64,000 nucleotides of DNA from Oncomelania hupensis (GCA_036898135.1 CM072514.1:12782215-12846214), one strand, 5' to 3'. Positions 27,801 to 42,800 are shown, counted from the first letter of the stretch. Numbers and translations: made by a program. Notes: generated from the letters alone by a model not told the origin.

Positions 27801-30800
27801 TCAAACATAGTCAACACCCTGTCAAACATAGTCAACACCCTGTCAAACATAGTCAACACCCTGTCAAACATAGTCAACACCGTGTCAAACATAGTCAACA
27901 CCGTGTCAAACATAGTCAACACCCTGTCAAACATAGTCAACACCCTGTCAAACATTGTGAACACCCTGTCAAACATAGTCAACACCCTGTCAAACATAGT
28001 CAACACCGTGTCAAACATAGTCAACACCAGGTCAAACATAGTCAACACCCTGTCAAACATAGTCAACACCCTGTCAAACATAGTCAACACCCTGTCAAAC
28101 ATAGTCAACACCCTGTCAAACATAGTCAACACCGTGTCAAACATAGTCAACACCCTGTCAAACATAGTCAACACCATGTCAAACATAGTCAACACCCTGT
28201 CAAACATAGTCAACACCATGTTACACAATCCCTTAACCTACATGTGTCAAAGTCAACGCACACAGGCCACATCAGACCCGCCGTACAATTATATCCGGCC
28301 CGATAGAGAATTTTAGGCAAAAATATTTTTCCATGACTGCGATATAAAGTTCAAATCAAATTCCCTAATCAGCAGGCTTGCCGAACGATAGGCTACCTCA
28401 GTGTGTTCTCGCTTCCATCACAATAAGTGAAAATAAAAGTTGTGTAGTGAGTGGATGTTCGTTGTTACAATAACCTAGCAACGTTATGTTATTATTATTG
28501 AATGTTATTGAATGTTGCTTGTTGACCGTTTATCCTGTTCGGCCCTCAACCTTATGTGTGATTCGAGTATTGGCCTGCTGAACGATCAAGTTTGACACCC
28601 CTAAAGAACTGCTTGATCACTTAATCACTTGGGCTTTAATCATTTCAGTAATCATAGTAAACACCACTGTCACACAACCAGTCCATGGCTCACTTTTATC
28701 ATCATCATCTTTATCATAATGGTTATCATCATCAACATCAGCATCATCATATTTATCATCGTCATCAAGATTGTGTGTGGGTGCATGTTTGTGTGTGGTG
28801 TCTATACTCCAAGCAGGAGTTCTGATTCTGATAATAAGTACTTACTTCAGAAATTTTGTTCATGGAAGCATGCAGCTTTTCCAGTTTTTGCCACGCTCGT
28901 GCTCCATCCAGGTTCAACTAAGAGAAAAAAACCTAAGATGACTACATTTATTTTAATTTACTAAAAACATGCTCTCACCTATAACCAAGGCATAACAGTC
29001 TTTTTGCTCTCAAGATCAATATGTCACGAGGCAAGTTCTGTTTAGGAAAATCTGGGCTTATCTCTAGGAAGTTCCTCCATCTTAAGAGTTGCCCTTCTTC
29101 TCTCAATATTGGTGTGTAAGTGTATGGCTGCATTGCAAACAGTCTGTGTGTAGATGTCCTGTGACAAATATAATCTTAACCCAATAAACATAGATACCAA
29201 GTGAACATATAATGACATGCTGACTGACTGTGAGCACAAACATCAACGAAGGAATAAACATCAGCTCATGCAATGCACAAAATTCTTCCAAAGACGGCAG
29301 AATTTGGTTCCCAGGATGTTTACAAAAGGACACTAACCTTGGTGATTTTGTTGCAAGAAACAATCAGCTCCTTCAAGATCTGTGTTTTCCACTGTAACGG
29401 AGATGGCAATCCTTCAAGATGGTTGCCTGCCAAGTCCAACACTCGCAGACTGAAACAGTCAATCAGGTAAAACTTTTTATTAAAATGCGCTGACCATAAA
29501 CAGATTAACAACAATGCACTGTAGATCAACAGAGATCACAAAATAATTCTATAAACAGCATGTGCAGTTTGGTGGTGCAAAGCATAGTGATCTGGGCACA
29601 TGTACAAATGTTTCCCTAAATCATACCCTATTAACCTGCTCATCGCTTCCCGCTGCACCAATCAGCCACTGCAATGGCAATTTTCAATGGCGACATGTTT
29701 TTTTGCTTCAATGGTGTCAATTTTTGGACGAGACTAAGTTCTACCTTTCAAATTTGTTTTATTGCCCACTGTTTCATTGTGTTCTTCAGATGTGGAATGA
29801 TGCAGCAGATTTTATTTCGTAATCACTGGCTTTGTGTGCTTTTTGCCAACCAAAATGGCGTCATCTACTTCGACAAAAAATAGGGTCCTCTATACACCCC
29901 CATCTAAACCAGGTATTTCCCACTTGAAACATTTCAAACTTTGCACTATAATGTACCAATATGTCAACAATTACTCCTGAAAAATAAATGTCCTTTGGGA
30001 ATACTTTTTAATGAATTTGTAATGAATTTTTAACTCAATAGTAAAAATGTCCAGTATACAGAGAAAAGACTAGAACAAAATGGCCCAGTAGGGAGTGAGT
30101 TAAGCAGCATCAAGTGCCATTAGTACTTGAAGGAGTTCATCCTATCCTATCCTATCTCGAAGATCGTTGGGGTACCACAGATGATCGTTTAACCAGCATA
30201 CTCCATCTTTCTCTGTCCTCAGTAACCCTCATGGCTTCGCTCAGTGTCAAGCCAGTCCATTCTCGAATGTTGTCCTTCCCCCTCTGTTTCTGTCTCCCTC
30301 TTCTTCTGCCTCCTTGCATCTTACCTTGCAAGATGGTCTTTGCAAGGCCTGATGCTCTGGTGACGTGGCCATACCATCGGAGTTTTAGTTTTTTTCACCA
30401 CTGTGACTTCGTTGTTTGTGATGTGTTGGGTATAGGAAATGCACAGAAATCTTCTGTAGCACCTCATCTCCATGCTTTGTATTCTTTGTTGTAGATCTGC
30501 TGTGAGGGTTCATGTTTGGCAAGCGTATAGGAAGATGGAGATGACAAGGAGTTCATACTTGCATGCAACTACTGAAGGATATAAATGGTTGAAAGCAGTG
30601 CCTGACATACCCTAGTCCACTAGCTGTGAATGGGGTACCTCGCTCTCTTTATAGATGTGAATGGGGTACCTCGCTCTCTTTACAGCTGTGAATGGGGTAC
30701 CTCTCTCTCTCTTTACAGCTGTGAATAGTGTACCTCGCTCTCTATCTTAACAGTTGAGAATGGGGTACCTCATTCTCTCTATCTTAACAGTTTCTTTACA

Positions 30801-33111
30801 GTTAGAATGGGGTACCTTGCTCTCTTTACAGCTGTGAATGGGGTACCTCGCTCTATTTACAGCTCTGAATGGGGTACCAGGCTCTCTTTACAGCTCTGAA
30901 TGGGGTACCTCGCTCTCTTTACAGTTGTGAATGGTGTACCTGGCTCTCTTTACAGCTGTGAATGGGGTACCTGGCTCTCTTTACAGCTGTGAATGGGGTA
31001 CCTGGCTCTCTTTACAGCTGTGAATGGGGTACCTGGCTCTCTTTACAGTTGTGAATGGGGTACCTGGCTCTCTTTACAGCTCTGAATGGGGTACCTGGCT
31101 CTCTTTACAGCTCTGAATGGGGTACCTGGCTCTCTTTACAGCTGTGAATGGGGTACCTGGCTCTCTTTACAGCTCTGAATGGGGTACCTGGCTCTCTTTA
31201 CAGCTCTGAATGGGGTACCTGGCTCTCTTTACAGCTCTGAATGGGGTACCTGGCTCTCTTTACAGCTCTGAATGGGGTACCTCGCTCTCTTTACAGTTGT
31301 GAATGGGGTACCTGGCTCTCTTTACAGCTGTGAATGGGGTATTTGGCTCTCTTTACAGCTGTGAATGGGGTACCTCGCTCTCTTTACAGCTGTGAATGGG
31401 GTACCTCGCTCTCTTTACAGCTGTGAATGGGGTACCTGGCTCTCTTTACAGCTGTGAATGGGGTACCTGGCTCTCTTTACAGCTGTGAATGGGGTACCTG
31501 GCTCTCTTTACAGCTGTGAATGGGGTACCTGGCTCTCTTTACAGCTGTGAATGGGGTACCTGGCTCTATTTACAGCTGTGAATGGGGTACCTGGCTCTCT
31601 TTACAGCTGTGAATGAGGTACCTGGCTCTCTTTACAGCTGTGAATGGGGTACCTGGCTCTATTTACAGCTGTGAATGGGGTACTTCGCTCTATTTACAGC
31701 TCTGAATGGGGTACCTGGCTCTCTTTACAGCTCTGAATGGGGTCCCTCGCTCTCTTTACAGCTCTGAATGGGGTACTTCGCTCTCTTTAAAGCTCTGAAT
31801 GGGGTACCTGGCTCTCTTTACAGCTGTGAATGGGGTACTTCGCTCTCTTTACAGCTCTGAATGGGGTACCTGGCTCTCTTTACAGCTGTGAATGGGGTAC
31901 CTGGCTCTCTTTACAGCTCTTAATGGGGTACCTGGCTCTATTTACAGCTGTGAATGGGGTACCTGGCTCTATTTACAGCTGTGAATGGTGTACCTGGCTC
32001 TATTTACAGCTCTGAATGGGGTACCTGGCTCTATTTACAGCTGTTAATGGTGTACCTGGCTCTATTTACAGCTGTGAATGGTGTACCTGGCTCTCTTTAC
32101 AGCTCTGAATGGGGTACCTGGCTCTATTTACAGCTGTTAATGGTGTACCTGGCTCTATTTACAGCTGTGAATGGTGTACCTGGCTCTCTTTACAGCTGTG
32201 AATGGTGTACCTGGCTCTATTTACAGCTGTGAATGGGGTACTTCGCTCTCTTTACAGCTGTGAATGGGGTACCTGGCTCTATTTACAGCTGTGAATGGGG
32301 TACCTGGCTCTCTTTACAGCTGTGAATGGGGTACTTCGCTCTCTTTACAACTGTGAATTGGGTACCTGGCTCTATTTACAGCTGTGAATGGGGTACTTCG
32401 CTCTCTTTACAGCTGTGAATGGGGTACCTGGCTCTCTTTACAGCTGTGAATGGGGTACTTCGCTCTCTTTACAGCTGTGAATGGGGTACCTGGCTCTCTT
32501 TACAGCTGTGAATGGGGTACCTGGCTCTATTTACAGCTGTGAATGGGGTACTTTGCTCTCTTTACAGCTGTGAATGGGGTACCTGGCTCTCTTTACAGCT
32601 GTGAATGGGGTACCTGGCTCTATTTACGGCAAAGGAGAATGGAGTTCCGGCCCAGATAAAATGGAGATGTCTAAGGCCTCTCACTCCAACGACCCAAAGG
32701 ATACAAAAACACCTTGGTCTTACAATTTACAGCTGGAATTAGTACTGCGTTGACATTGTTTTAAATATTACAGCGATTTGTATAGATTGTCTCCTTCTAA
32801 TTGCATGAGTGCAATAACAGTTATTTTCTTATTTTATAATCAGTTCTTTGCACAGGCGCGCACACACACACACATACAAACACACACACGCACACACAAA
32901 CAACTTACTTTGGCAGTTCTAAGATAAACTTGGGGATGTAGAAGGGTTCCTTCTCAGTAATGTTGTTGTTGCTCAATCTAACAGTTCCCAGTCGGAGCAA
33001 GTTAGCTGCCACTGTCTCACTGGGTAGTGTTTCTGCACACATTATATATGGATAACAATCATGGAATACAAGGCAAAGCAATAATAATAATAATAAAAAC
33101 ATAATAATAAT

Positions 33112-33146
<35 letters not shown>

Positions 33147-35250
33147 TGATCTTATTAGTGATAATGATATTTTATATATATATGACTATATATATGACTA
33201 TATATATATATATGACTATATATATATATGACTATATATGAAGGGTTGCATGACAAAACGCGCTATACGCCAAAAGTAACAAAATCGAGTTATATCCCTT
33301 GACACACTCAGCTCCTATAGCTGCAACTGCCTGTAAAAATATTTCTTCACAAAACGCGCTATAACCGTTACTAACCGCCAGCGAAACATGACCGTTCTTT
33401 ACAAAACGCGCTATGAGCCACGGCCTCTTTTTTACAAAACGCTCTATATCCGTTCAGCCAATCAGATCGCCCGAAAGTGTTATATCCGGCCACACCTCCA
33501 GTCTTGTTGATAAGTGTAAACAAAGCGATTTATTTAGCACATTTGATTTATAATCTTAATAAAACGGAGCCATCCGTCAAAATTTATGATGGATAACTTT
33601 GATGACAGTTTGGAAGAAGTTAATTTGACAATTGGAGGGAGGAGAAAACGGAAGGATAAGACTACACACAAAAAAGAAATAGTGAAGCGAGCACGTCATT
33701 CCAGTGGTGGCAAAATCCCAGCCATTGCCTACTCACACAATGACAATGCAGAGTGCAAAGGCTGCTTGGCAGCAAACCTGACACCCACAGACCTTGCTCT
33801 AAATCAAGAGAAGTTTTATGATTCCTTAAACAAGGCGAGATCAGCTTTTTGATTGTTGAACATCATTATTACGGGTTGTTCACAAATTGCGTAACACCTA
33901 GGCTAGGAAAGAGGGCGGGGAGGCGACCAATACGATGTGACAAAGATGGAGAGGGGAGTAGGACATGCGCTACATAAAGTGTGACCGAGTTTATTTTAAC
34001 TGCAGATAATGTTTCTGTTAACACAAAAGTGCGGTTAACTATCAAAGTCATATCAGGACCACTCGCATTCTTATTCATATTGATTGCTCAAGTCTTGTTA
34101 ATAATAATATTATCATCCCTATCACTAATATCAATAGCCTATTATTATATTTAGTAAATTAATATCAGTGGTGAAAATAATTGATTAATAGTCAGGTGTA
34201 GTACCTTTAGCTATTATGGTTAGCATTGTGTTATTATTGTCTATAAACTTATAATCTTTGCACTTTACTTTACATAATTATTCCAATCCTATCCTATCCT
34301 GTCCCGTAACCCGAAGGTCGTAGGGGCACCACAGATGATCGTTTAACCAGCATACTCCATCTTTCTCTGTCCTCAGCAGCCCTGATCGCTTCGCTCAGTG
34401 TCAAACCAGTCCATTCTCGAATGTTGTCCTCCCACCTCTTTTTCGGTCTCACTCTTCTTCTACCTCCTTGCACTGTGCCTTGCAGAATAGTCTTTGCAAG
34501 GCCTGATGATCTGGTGACCTCGCCATACCATCGGAGTTTCCGTTTCTTCACCACTGTGAGCAGGTCATCGTGTTGTCCAATGGCTTGTGTGATGGTCTGT
34601 CGGACTTTGTCGTTGGTGATGTGTTGGGTATAGGAAATGCCCAGAAGTCTTCTGTAGCACCTCATCTCCATGCTTTGTATTCTTCGTTGGAGATCTGCTG
34701 TGAATCCAGTGAATTTTAAATAGTATTGAGACAACTTTAAATAGTTTTTTTGCTAGGTAACGGATATAGTGCGTTTTGTGAAATAGCCTTTCGCTGGATA
34801 TAATGCGTTTTGTCAAAACAGTCAATATAAAAAATGGTCCAGTAAATATGATATCAAACATTGATTTGGTGATTTGTGTTTTTAAGAAAGCTTTAATGTT
34901 CTCATTTTTTTAGTATAAGTACAAATAAGGAATATCTGCAACAAGGCCTGCCTTTAAAAACTGCCAAATATCTCAACTTGACAAATTTGGACATAGTGCG
35001 TTTTGTCATGCAACCCTTCATACACACACACACACACACATAACATAAAACACTTTTAAAATGATAACATGTTATCCACTCAATTTGAATTGCCAAATTT
35101 TCGGTTTTAATAACCTTCTTCAGGGCATTACAATGTCAGTGTGATAATGTACCAGCGTTTTACCTATTACTATAATTCCAGACTAAAATTCATAAACCAC
35201 ACATATATACTAAATGAACATGAATACAACTCTATTATAAAAACCACCAC

Positions 35251-35282
<32 letters not shown>

Positions 35283-35480
35283 ATATCTATACTACCACAA
35301 CCAACAACACACACATACTACAACACACACACATATAATATACCACACACAACACATACACACATAATATACCACACACACACTACCCATACACATGATA
35401 TACTAATTATATATATGTGAATGGGGTACTTCGCTCTCTTTACAGCTGTGAATATATATATATATCACGATTCTCCCTTC

Positions 35481-35567
<87 letters not shown>

Positions 35568-38500
35568 TGATTCTCCCCCCCCCCCACCCACCCAAATGTG
35601 CTCAAACCACATATCTAGTGCGACTCACAATTAAAATGAGCTCAAACTCACAAAAACCTAAAAGATATCTTGAAGATTTGTATAAAAGTGAAACTTTAAC
35701 TTGCTCTGTGGGTTTGGGCACTGAATAGAATATACCAGACATTTCCCGGCATGTCGTAAGAGGCGACCAACAGGGGTCATGTCAGCACGGCATCTCTGGG
35801 CGAAAGTCTTCTACACAGAAGTCACCGGCCAGGTTCAACGACCACAGGCTCGGTGACAAGGCGAGCCACACTGTATTCGTGGATATCGGCTGTGGCCATC
35901 AGCCTGGAGAGGATTGGGCCCTGCCAGGTCTTTCTTGCCCAAGACACACTGCATGATGAAAAGAACCACTCACTCCATACCGGATTGGTCGTCGCCTGGG
36001 TCACCAAAGACCGCGCCTTCCATTGGCTACTAGGACGGAGGTGATAAGTTTGCTACTAATAAACAATTTAGCAGGATCCGCACGTGAGACATCGTCATAG
36101 GAAACTGGAATGTCAGGACCATAACTGCAGAGGAAAATGTTGAAGACCTGGCCCACGAGCTGGACCACTATCAATGGAACATCTTAGGCCTCAGCGAACT
36201 GCGCTGGAAAGGCCTAGGTGAAACAATGACTGACAAAGGCCACACGCTTTATTTCAGCGGTAGAAATGACAGGCATGAACTTGGCGTTGGATTCTTGGTC
36301 CACAAAGACATTTTAGCCACTGTCATGGGTTGCCGCCCAGTCTCCAGTAGACTCATTACCATCCATCTTAGAGCAGCCCCTTTCAACATCACCATCATCC
36401 AGGTCTATGCCCCAACATCAAACTATGACGGCAGCGAAGTGGAGGATTTCTATGAACATCTACAGGCTGTTCTTGACCAAGTGCCGAAGAAGGACATAGT
36501 CATAGTGCAAGGTGACTGGAATGCCAAGGTTGGCCAAGATGCGCACCACAACTGGGGAGACACATGTGGACCCCACTGCAACGAGACAAATGACAGGGAT
36601 AACTGTTTCAGAACAACAATCGGTGTGCGTCGAGGATGCCTACTCAATCCAACACAATGTTGGAACTAGGCTGGCTATACAGTACTAGACAATGTGGGAG
36701 GCAGGTTGACTATACAGTACTAGACAATGTGGGACGCAGGATGGTTATACTGTACTGGACAATGTGGGATGCAGGTTGACTATACAGTACTAGACAATGT
36801 GGGACGCAGGTTGGTTATACAGTACAAGACAATGTGGGATGCAGGTGGACTATACAGTACTAGACAATGTGGGATGCAGGTTGGTTATACAGTACTAGAC
36901 AATGTGGGATGCAGGCTGGTTATACAGTACTAGACAATGTGGGACGCAGGTTGGTTATACAGTAATAGACAATGTTAAATGCAGGTTGGTTATACAGTAC
37001 TAGACAATGTTAAATGCAGGTTGGTTATACAGTACTAGACAATGTGGGATGCAGGTTGGTTATACAGTACTAGACAATGTGGGATGCAGGTTGGTTATAC
37101 AGTACTAGACAATGTTAAATGCAGGTTGGTTATACAGTACTAGACAATTTTAAATGCAGGTTGGTTATACAGTACTAGACAATGTTAAATGCAGGTTGGT
37201 TATACAGTACTAGACAATGTGGGATGCAGGTTGACTATACAGTACTAGACAATGTTAAATGCAGGCTGGTTATACAGTACTAGACAATGTGGGATGCAGG
37301 TTGGTTATACAGTACTAGACAATGTGGGATGCAGGTTGACTATACAGTACTAGACAATGTGGGATGCAGGTTGGTTATACAGTACTAGACAATGTGGGAT
37401 GCAGGTTGGTTATACAGTACTAGACAATGTGGGATGCAGGTTGACTATACAGTACTAGACAATGTGGAATACAGGTTGGTTATACAGTACTAGACAATGT
37501 GGGATGCAGGTTGGTTATACAGTACTAGACAATGTGGGATGCAGGTTGGTTATACAGTACTAGACAATGTGGGGTGCAGGTTGACTATACAGTACTAGAC
37601 AATGTGGGACGCAGGATGGTTATACTGTACTGGACAATGTGGGATGCAGGTTGACTATACAGTACTAGACAATGTGGGATGCAGGTTGGTTATACTGTAC
37701 TAGACAATGTGGGATGCAGGTTGGTTATACAGTACTAGACAATGTTAAATGCAGGTTGGTTATACAGTTCTAGACAATGCTGGATGCAAGCTAGAGTCTC
37801 CAGCTTTACGCAGCAGGTCAAGAAATACAGAGAAAAAAATGTCCTACCTAGCTGGTTGTTAGCAGCACACAAAGTCTCCAGCTTTACGCAGCAGGTCAAG
37901 AAATTTTCAGGCAAGCAGGTGATCTGGTTATGACTCAGATCAAGGGTGCGCAGATCCGGCAGATCCAGAGGGATATCCGGCAAAGCCTGGATCTGGTTGC
38001 TACAAGTCACAGCAGGATTTAAAGTGTATTAAATTCAAATGAACTCCTATATGCAAATGTAACAGCATTTTGAAATAAAATACTCTCACTGCACTTTTTT
38101 TGCACCAAATATTGAAGTCCTGTTCTGATTTAGATTGGCTCTCAATATCACTGCATGCTGTACAAAGGAAATCACATTTCTTTTATTTGTAATCCTACAA
38201 TGAAGTTTGCATTATATAGTATTGATAATTAACAAATACACTTTGCACCCATGCATAACCAACAGTAATGAACAACTCTATATTAAAATTACAGATACAT
38301 TACATTACATTACATGATTATTGCTTTAGGTCCAGCGGACTCTTCCGAGCCAAATCAGGACCGGACAACCCCCGATCCGCATAAAAGATCTGCTGAAACA
38401 ACCCTAGTGGTAAAAATGAATGCTCTCCGCCAGCCATGCCAGTCACTTTACAATAAAGACATCCCACGCAGGGGACGCTGAGGCTATACTCTAATTTATC

Positions 38501-39729
38501 GAACCCCCGTTTACAAAAACAAAATGGAATACAAACATCATTATAAATTATCAACAAAACACATACATATAAAATGCCTACATTGCTAAATAATAACATC
38601 ATAGGAAGCCCTAGTGACCACCTGGCAGAAAGCGTCCAATATTTCCCAAGCTGATCCAACAGACCTCACACACAAATAAGGAGTTTTGTCCCGGAAGAGT
38701 TTTCAAGAAAAAAGGTAGGTGACTGGTCTAGCGGAGAAGAAGATAGTATAGCAGATTGATAGAACAGAGCAGGAATGAGAAAGAACAAATGAGAAAGACA
38801 GCAACAGTGGGAATTTAAAGCACTAAATTTCCAGAAAGTGGAGATACTATTTATACTGAAATCCCCCGGAAATTACAGATACAAATCTTTATTTGTCCTC
38901 CAGCATTACATGACAAATTGTGTGGATCACCTGTCACATGAACAGAATGATGAAAATCACCAACATATTGGAACACATGACAGATTGATACACAATGACA
39001 ACTACTGCAATGTCAACAGGTAATAATAACCATCATTATTCTTCTCCAACGTATTGTCAAGCTACAACCAGTCGCTAAACGCAATCCACCTGTGAGAAAT
39101 GCCTTTACCTTGCAAGGTTGAGTTTAGTGAGTTTTGGCATGGCAATGTGTAGGTCAGGAGGGAACTGTGACAGCCTGTTGCCAGATAGGATCAGCTCCTC
39201 CACACACAATGGCTCTGTCACTCCCTTCATGTCTAAGCCTTCAATCTGCAACTAAGGTGTAGGCTTGCTTACCCTCAATACACTCACAAACGCATTGACA
39301 CATTTCAAGAACTTCCAGTAATGAACATCAGCAACATTCCAAGTCATGCGATTCCACTGCACTGTGATAGCTTGTGACAGTTGTTCTACAGGGAGCTTTG
39401 AGTTTTGACCCCTGACCCTGTTACTGGCATTCCAGCCTAAACACAAATCTCCCTGCAGTTGACTGATAGCAGGCAGAGTAATGGAGCTGTGAATAAGCCT
39501 TCCAATCTCTGTACTGTGTGAGTGAAGACTGGGTTGGACTTTGTCCCTTTCTGCATTCTCTGCTAGGAAAGAATAAAAATCAGCATACTGTGTTAGACTT
39601 CCATGCACATGCCAAGTTTACTGTAGTGTATGCAAGTGTGAAAACATGTTGACCTAAAACTACAAGGGCTGACAGGAAATATAAGCATATGCTGCATTTG
39701 AAAATGAGACCCAAAAATGTACTTGTATG

Positions 39730-39823
<94 letters not shown>

Positions 39824-42800
39824 GAGAGAGTTGTGCAATTGAAAATTAAAAGAAAACAATACTCAAACAAAGATACAAACACAGTGTTAGCTGCATGTGA
39901 ACGAATAAAATAAATGAGCCTACCAGAACTTGAGTATCTGTCCTCTGCCAAACTTGTAAAGTATCCATTTAGTGCACATGAAAAATTTTCCGGCAGTACT
40001 GTCAATGATCAAGTATCTTAACTATTGTAGAAGATATTTGAACAAATTATAAAGCTAACAAAGCGACCTGTGTGTACCTGGTTGTTGGAGAGGTCTAAGA
40101 CCAGGACCTTGGAGTCTTGCAGTTTTTCAAAGGTGAAGGCAGCCAGCTGGTTGCCGCTCAGGTTGAGGTGAGTCAGGCCCACCACCAGCTGTAACAAATG
40201 TCACACCCATTCTCAAGCTTGCCCATCCTTTCCCACTACGACCACCACCAACAGCAGTGGAGGCAACTGCTGTCCCAGTAACTGGGCTAATATTTGATTA
40301 TAGTGGACCACGCCTTACTCAAGGTACATCCCCACTCTCTCAGACCTTCAGGTTGAGATAAGACAACTTAAACATCTCTTTTAAGAAATTCTCAGGACAG
40401 TCCTCAGGACAAATGGCATTGGGAATGGTCCCCAAAAGCCAACTAGGCCCCAAGGCTGCACACAAGAATTAGTGCAATGTGGCCTCCTAATGTGATGTAA
40501 ACAAAAAGACTATCCTATCCTATCCTATCCTATTCGATCCTATCCAGTTGGGGCATCACAGATGATCTTTTAACCAGTGTACACCATCCTTCTCTGTCCT
40601 CAGCAGCCCTCATGGCTTCACTCAGTGTCAAGCCAATCCATTCCCGAATGTTGTCTTCCCACTTCTTTTTCTGTTTCCCTCTTCTTCTGCCTCCTTGCAC
40701 CATGCCTTGCAAAATGGTCTTTGCAAGTCCCGATGCTCTGGTAAAGTGGCTATACCATCGTAATTTTCGTTTCTTCACCACTGTGAGCATGTCATCATGT
40801 TGTCCAATGGCTTGTGTGATGGTCTGTCGGACTTCATCGTTGGTGATGTGCTGGGTATAGGAAATATCCAGAAGTTTTCTGTAGCACCTCATCTCCATGC
40901 TTTGTATTCTTCATTGTAGGTCTACTGTGAAGGTCCTTGTTTTGCAGGAGTATGGGATGATAGAGATGACAAGGGAACGCAGCAACTTACCTCGTAGAGT
41001 AGACTGTTGGTCCTGTCTTTCCAAATGGGCTTTAACATTGTCAAGGCAGCTGTTGTTTGTGCTATCCTGGAGAGGACTTCATATCGGGACCAATTGTTCC
41101 TGATACAATTGGTCCTAACTATTTGAAACTGTGCATCATGTTGAGTGATTGGCCTTGGACATTGATGTCGGTGTTGATGCCATTAGTCATCATTTTGTCT
41201 TATCTACACTAATTTCCATTCCAAAGGCCCTGGAGGTGGTGTCAAGCCTCTGTACCAGCTGTTCAAGTTCTTGTTCCTCTCCAGCCAATCTATCTATGTC
41301 ATAAGCAAAACGGAGGTTGGAGATTGCTCTATCTGCTATGCTGACTGTGACTTGCATAATATGCATAGGCATCTGATATGATGCGTTCCAGAAAGATATT
41401 GAAGAGTGTTGGAGAGATTATGCATCCTTGATGCATGTCGATTGTTGTTCTGAACCAGTTCCAGATGGTGCTGTTGTGGAGGACTGCACTGGTAGACTTG
41501 TCATACAGGCTTTTGATGACTTCAATAATATTGGGGTTGATGTTATACACTCTCATGGCTGCCCACAGAGCTGCATGCCAAACTTGGTCAAACACTTTCT
41601 TGAAATCTAGAAACACATGGTATAGATTTGTTGGTGCTGTAGGTATTTCTCGCAGATTATTCTGAGGTTGAAAATCTTCTCAGTGGTACTTCACCCTGCC
41701 CTGCTCTCCAATAATATCGACCAACTAAACTTACAAACGTTATACAAAGCTTCTTCTAACAACAATGCCAACTCAAATCAAAAGTAAAAACGCTCTATTA
41801 TTGAATACTTTGCAAAGCGAAACGATTAGATCTATCGTGCGCGTTTCAGACACACTATCCTTCGCGTTTCAACGTAACATTGTAATACAAAGTCCCACGG
41901 AGCAGGGAAAGCACATAATATAATAGTCATCACTTGGCTGCTGGCCCATACTTAATGCTGTTGTCAAACACTGTGAGAAAACTAGAATGAAGGGCCAAGT
42001 GGCTGTGAAATGCACTCTAGCACAAGTTGGTTGGGTTTCCCACTATGAAAAAAAAACAGCACAATGCCAATATACCTGAAAGAACTGGTCTGGCAGACAG
42101 TTTAGGAGGTTGTTGCTGAGATCCAGTTTCTTCAGCGTTGACAGTGACACACAAAAGTCATGATCGCCGCCCATCAGGTGAATGAGACTAGTGATCTGAT
42201 TGGACGATACGTCAATGGAGATGATTGGACTATTTGGCACAAGCGCAGCTGTGGATGTGTTGGGCTTAGATTCTTGAACCGCTTCAAACTCTGTTTGACA
42301 GAATTGATAAATAACATAATGACACTTTCTTCTTTTTAAAAAATAATAAATTAACCTTACATATTAAGAGTAGGAAGTCTATACAACTGTGACTGTGAAA
42401 ATGTTAGCGACCTTGAAGGCATAACCCGTATCATGAACAATAAGACCTCATGAAAACAGATGTTCAGAATTGGAGGCACGGTGGCCGAATGGTTAGAGCG
42501 TTGGTTTGCGGATCGGAAGGTCCCGGGTTCGAGCCCAGGCCGTGGCACTGTGTCGTGTCTTTGGGAAAGACACTTTACTCCCGTTTCCTATTCCTTCGGA
42601 TGAGAGTATAAACCGAGGTCTAGTCTGTGTCGCATACATTCCATCATAACGGACTTTAAAGATCCTGACGCTCATGTCCTAGACGGGTGAGTGCCGGTAA
42701 CAAGAACACACCCAGCATGCACCTTGGTAAAAAGTGCCATAATGATCAACAGGATTGATTGTGGGCCTATAGGGCAAGACAAGACAAGACAAGAAGCCAT

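Larger units (their letters stand above)
33239..35020 (+). mobile_element. DNA transposon with 27-bp TIRs, non-autonomous
   Basis: 1,782 bp. Left TGAAGGGTTGCATGACAAAA then CGCGCTAT; the right end is its inverse with one mismatch. Further ACAAAACGC / GCGTTTTGT copies lie just inside both ends. Flanked by TA, but the left flank is (TA)n, so the real duplication cannot be read. Carries one short ORF and is interrupted by RTE-like fragment E. Confidence 0.82.

Noticed and set aside
27182..28316. Frames of about 350 codons on both strands (MFDRVLT and NIVNTLS heptads)
   Set aside because: They are forced by a 21-bp tandem unit lacking stops. The opposite strand is equally open and no gene context exists.
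29042..29239. Possible extra exon between LRR exons 10 and 11
   Set aside because: No LRR pattern; exons 10 and 11 already join with correct 24-residue spacing.
39252..39608. 118-codon minus frame between LRR exons 6 and 7
   Set aside because: Exons 6 and 7 join directly in phase 0 and keep LRR spacing. The frame shows no LRR and no convincing splice sites.
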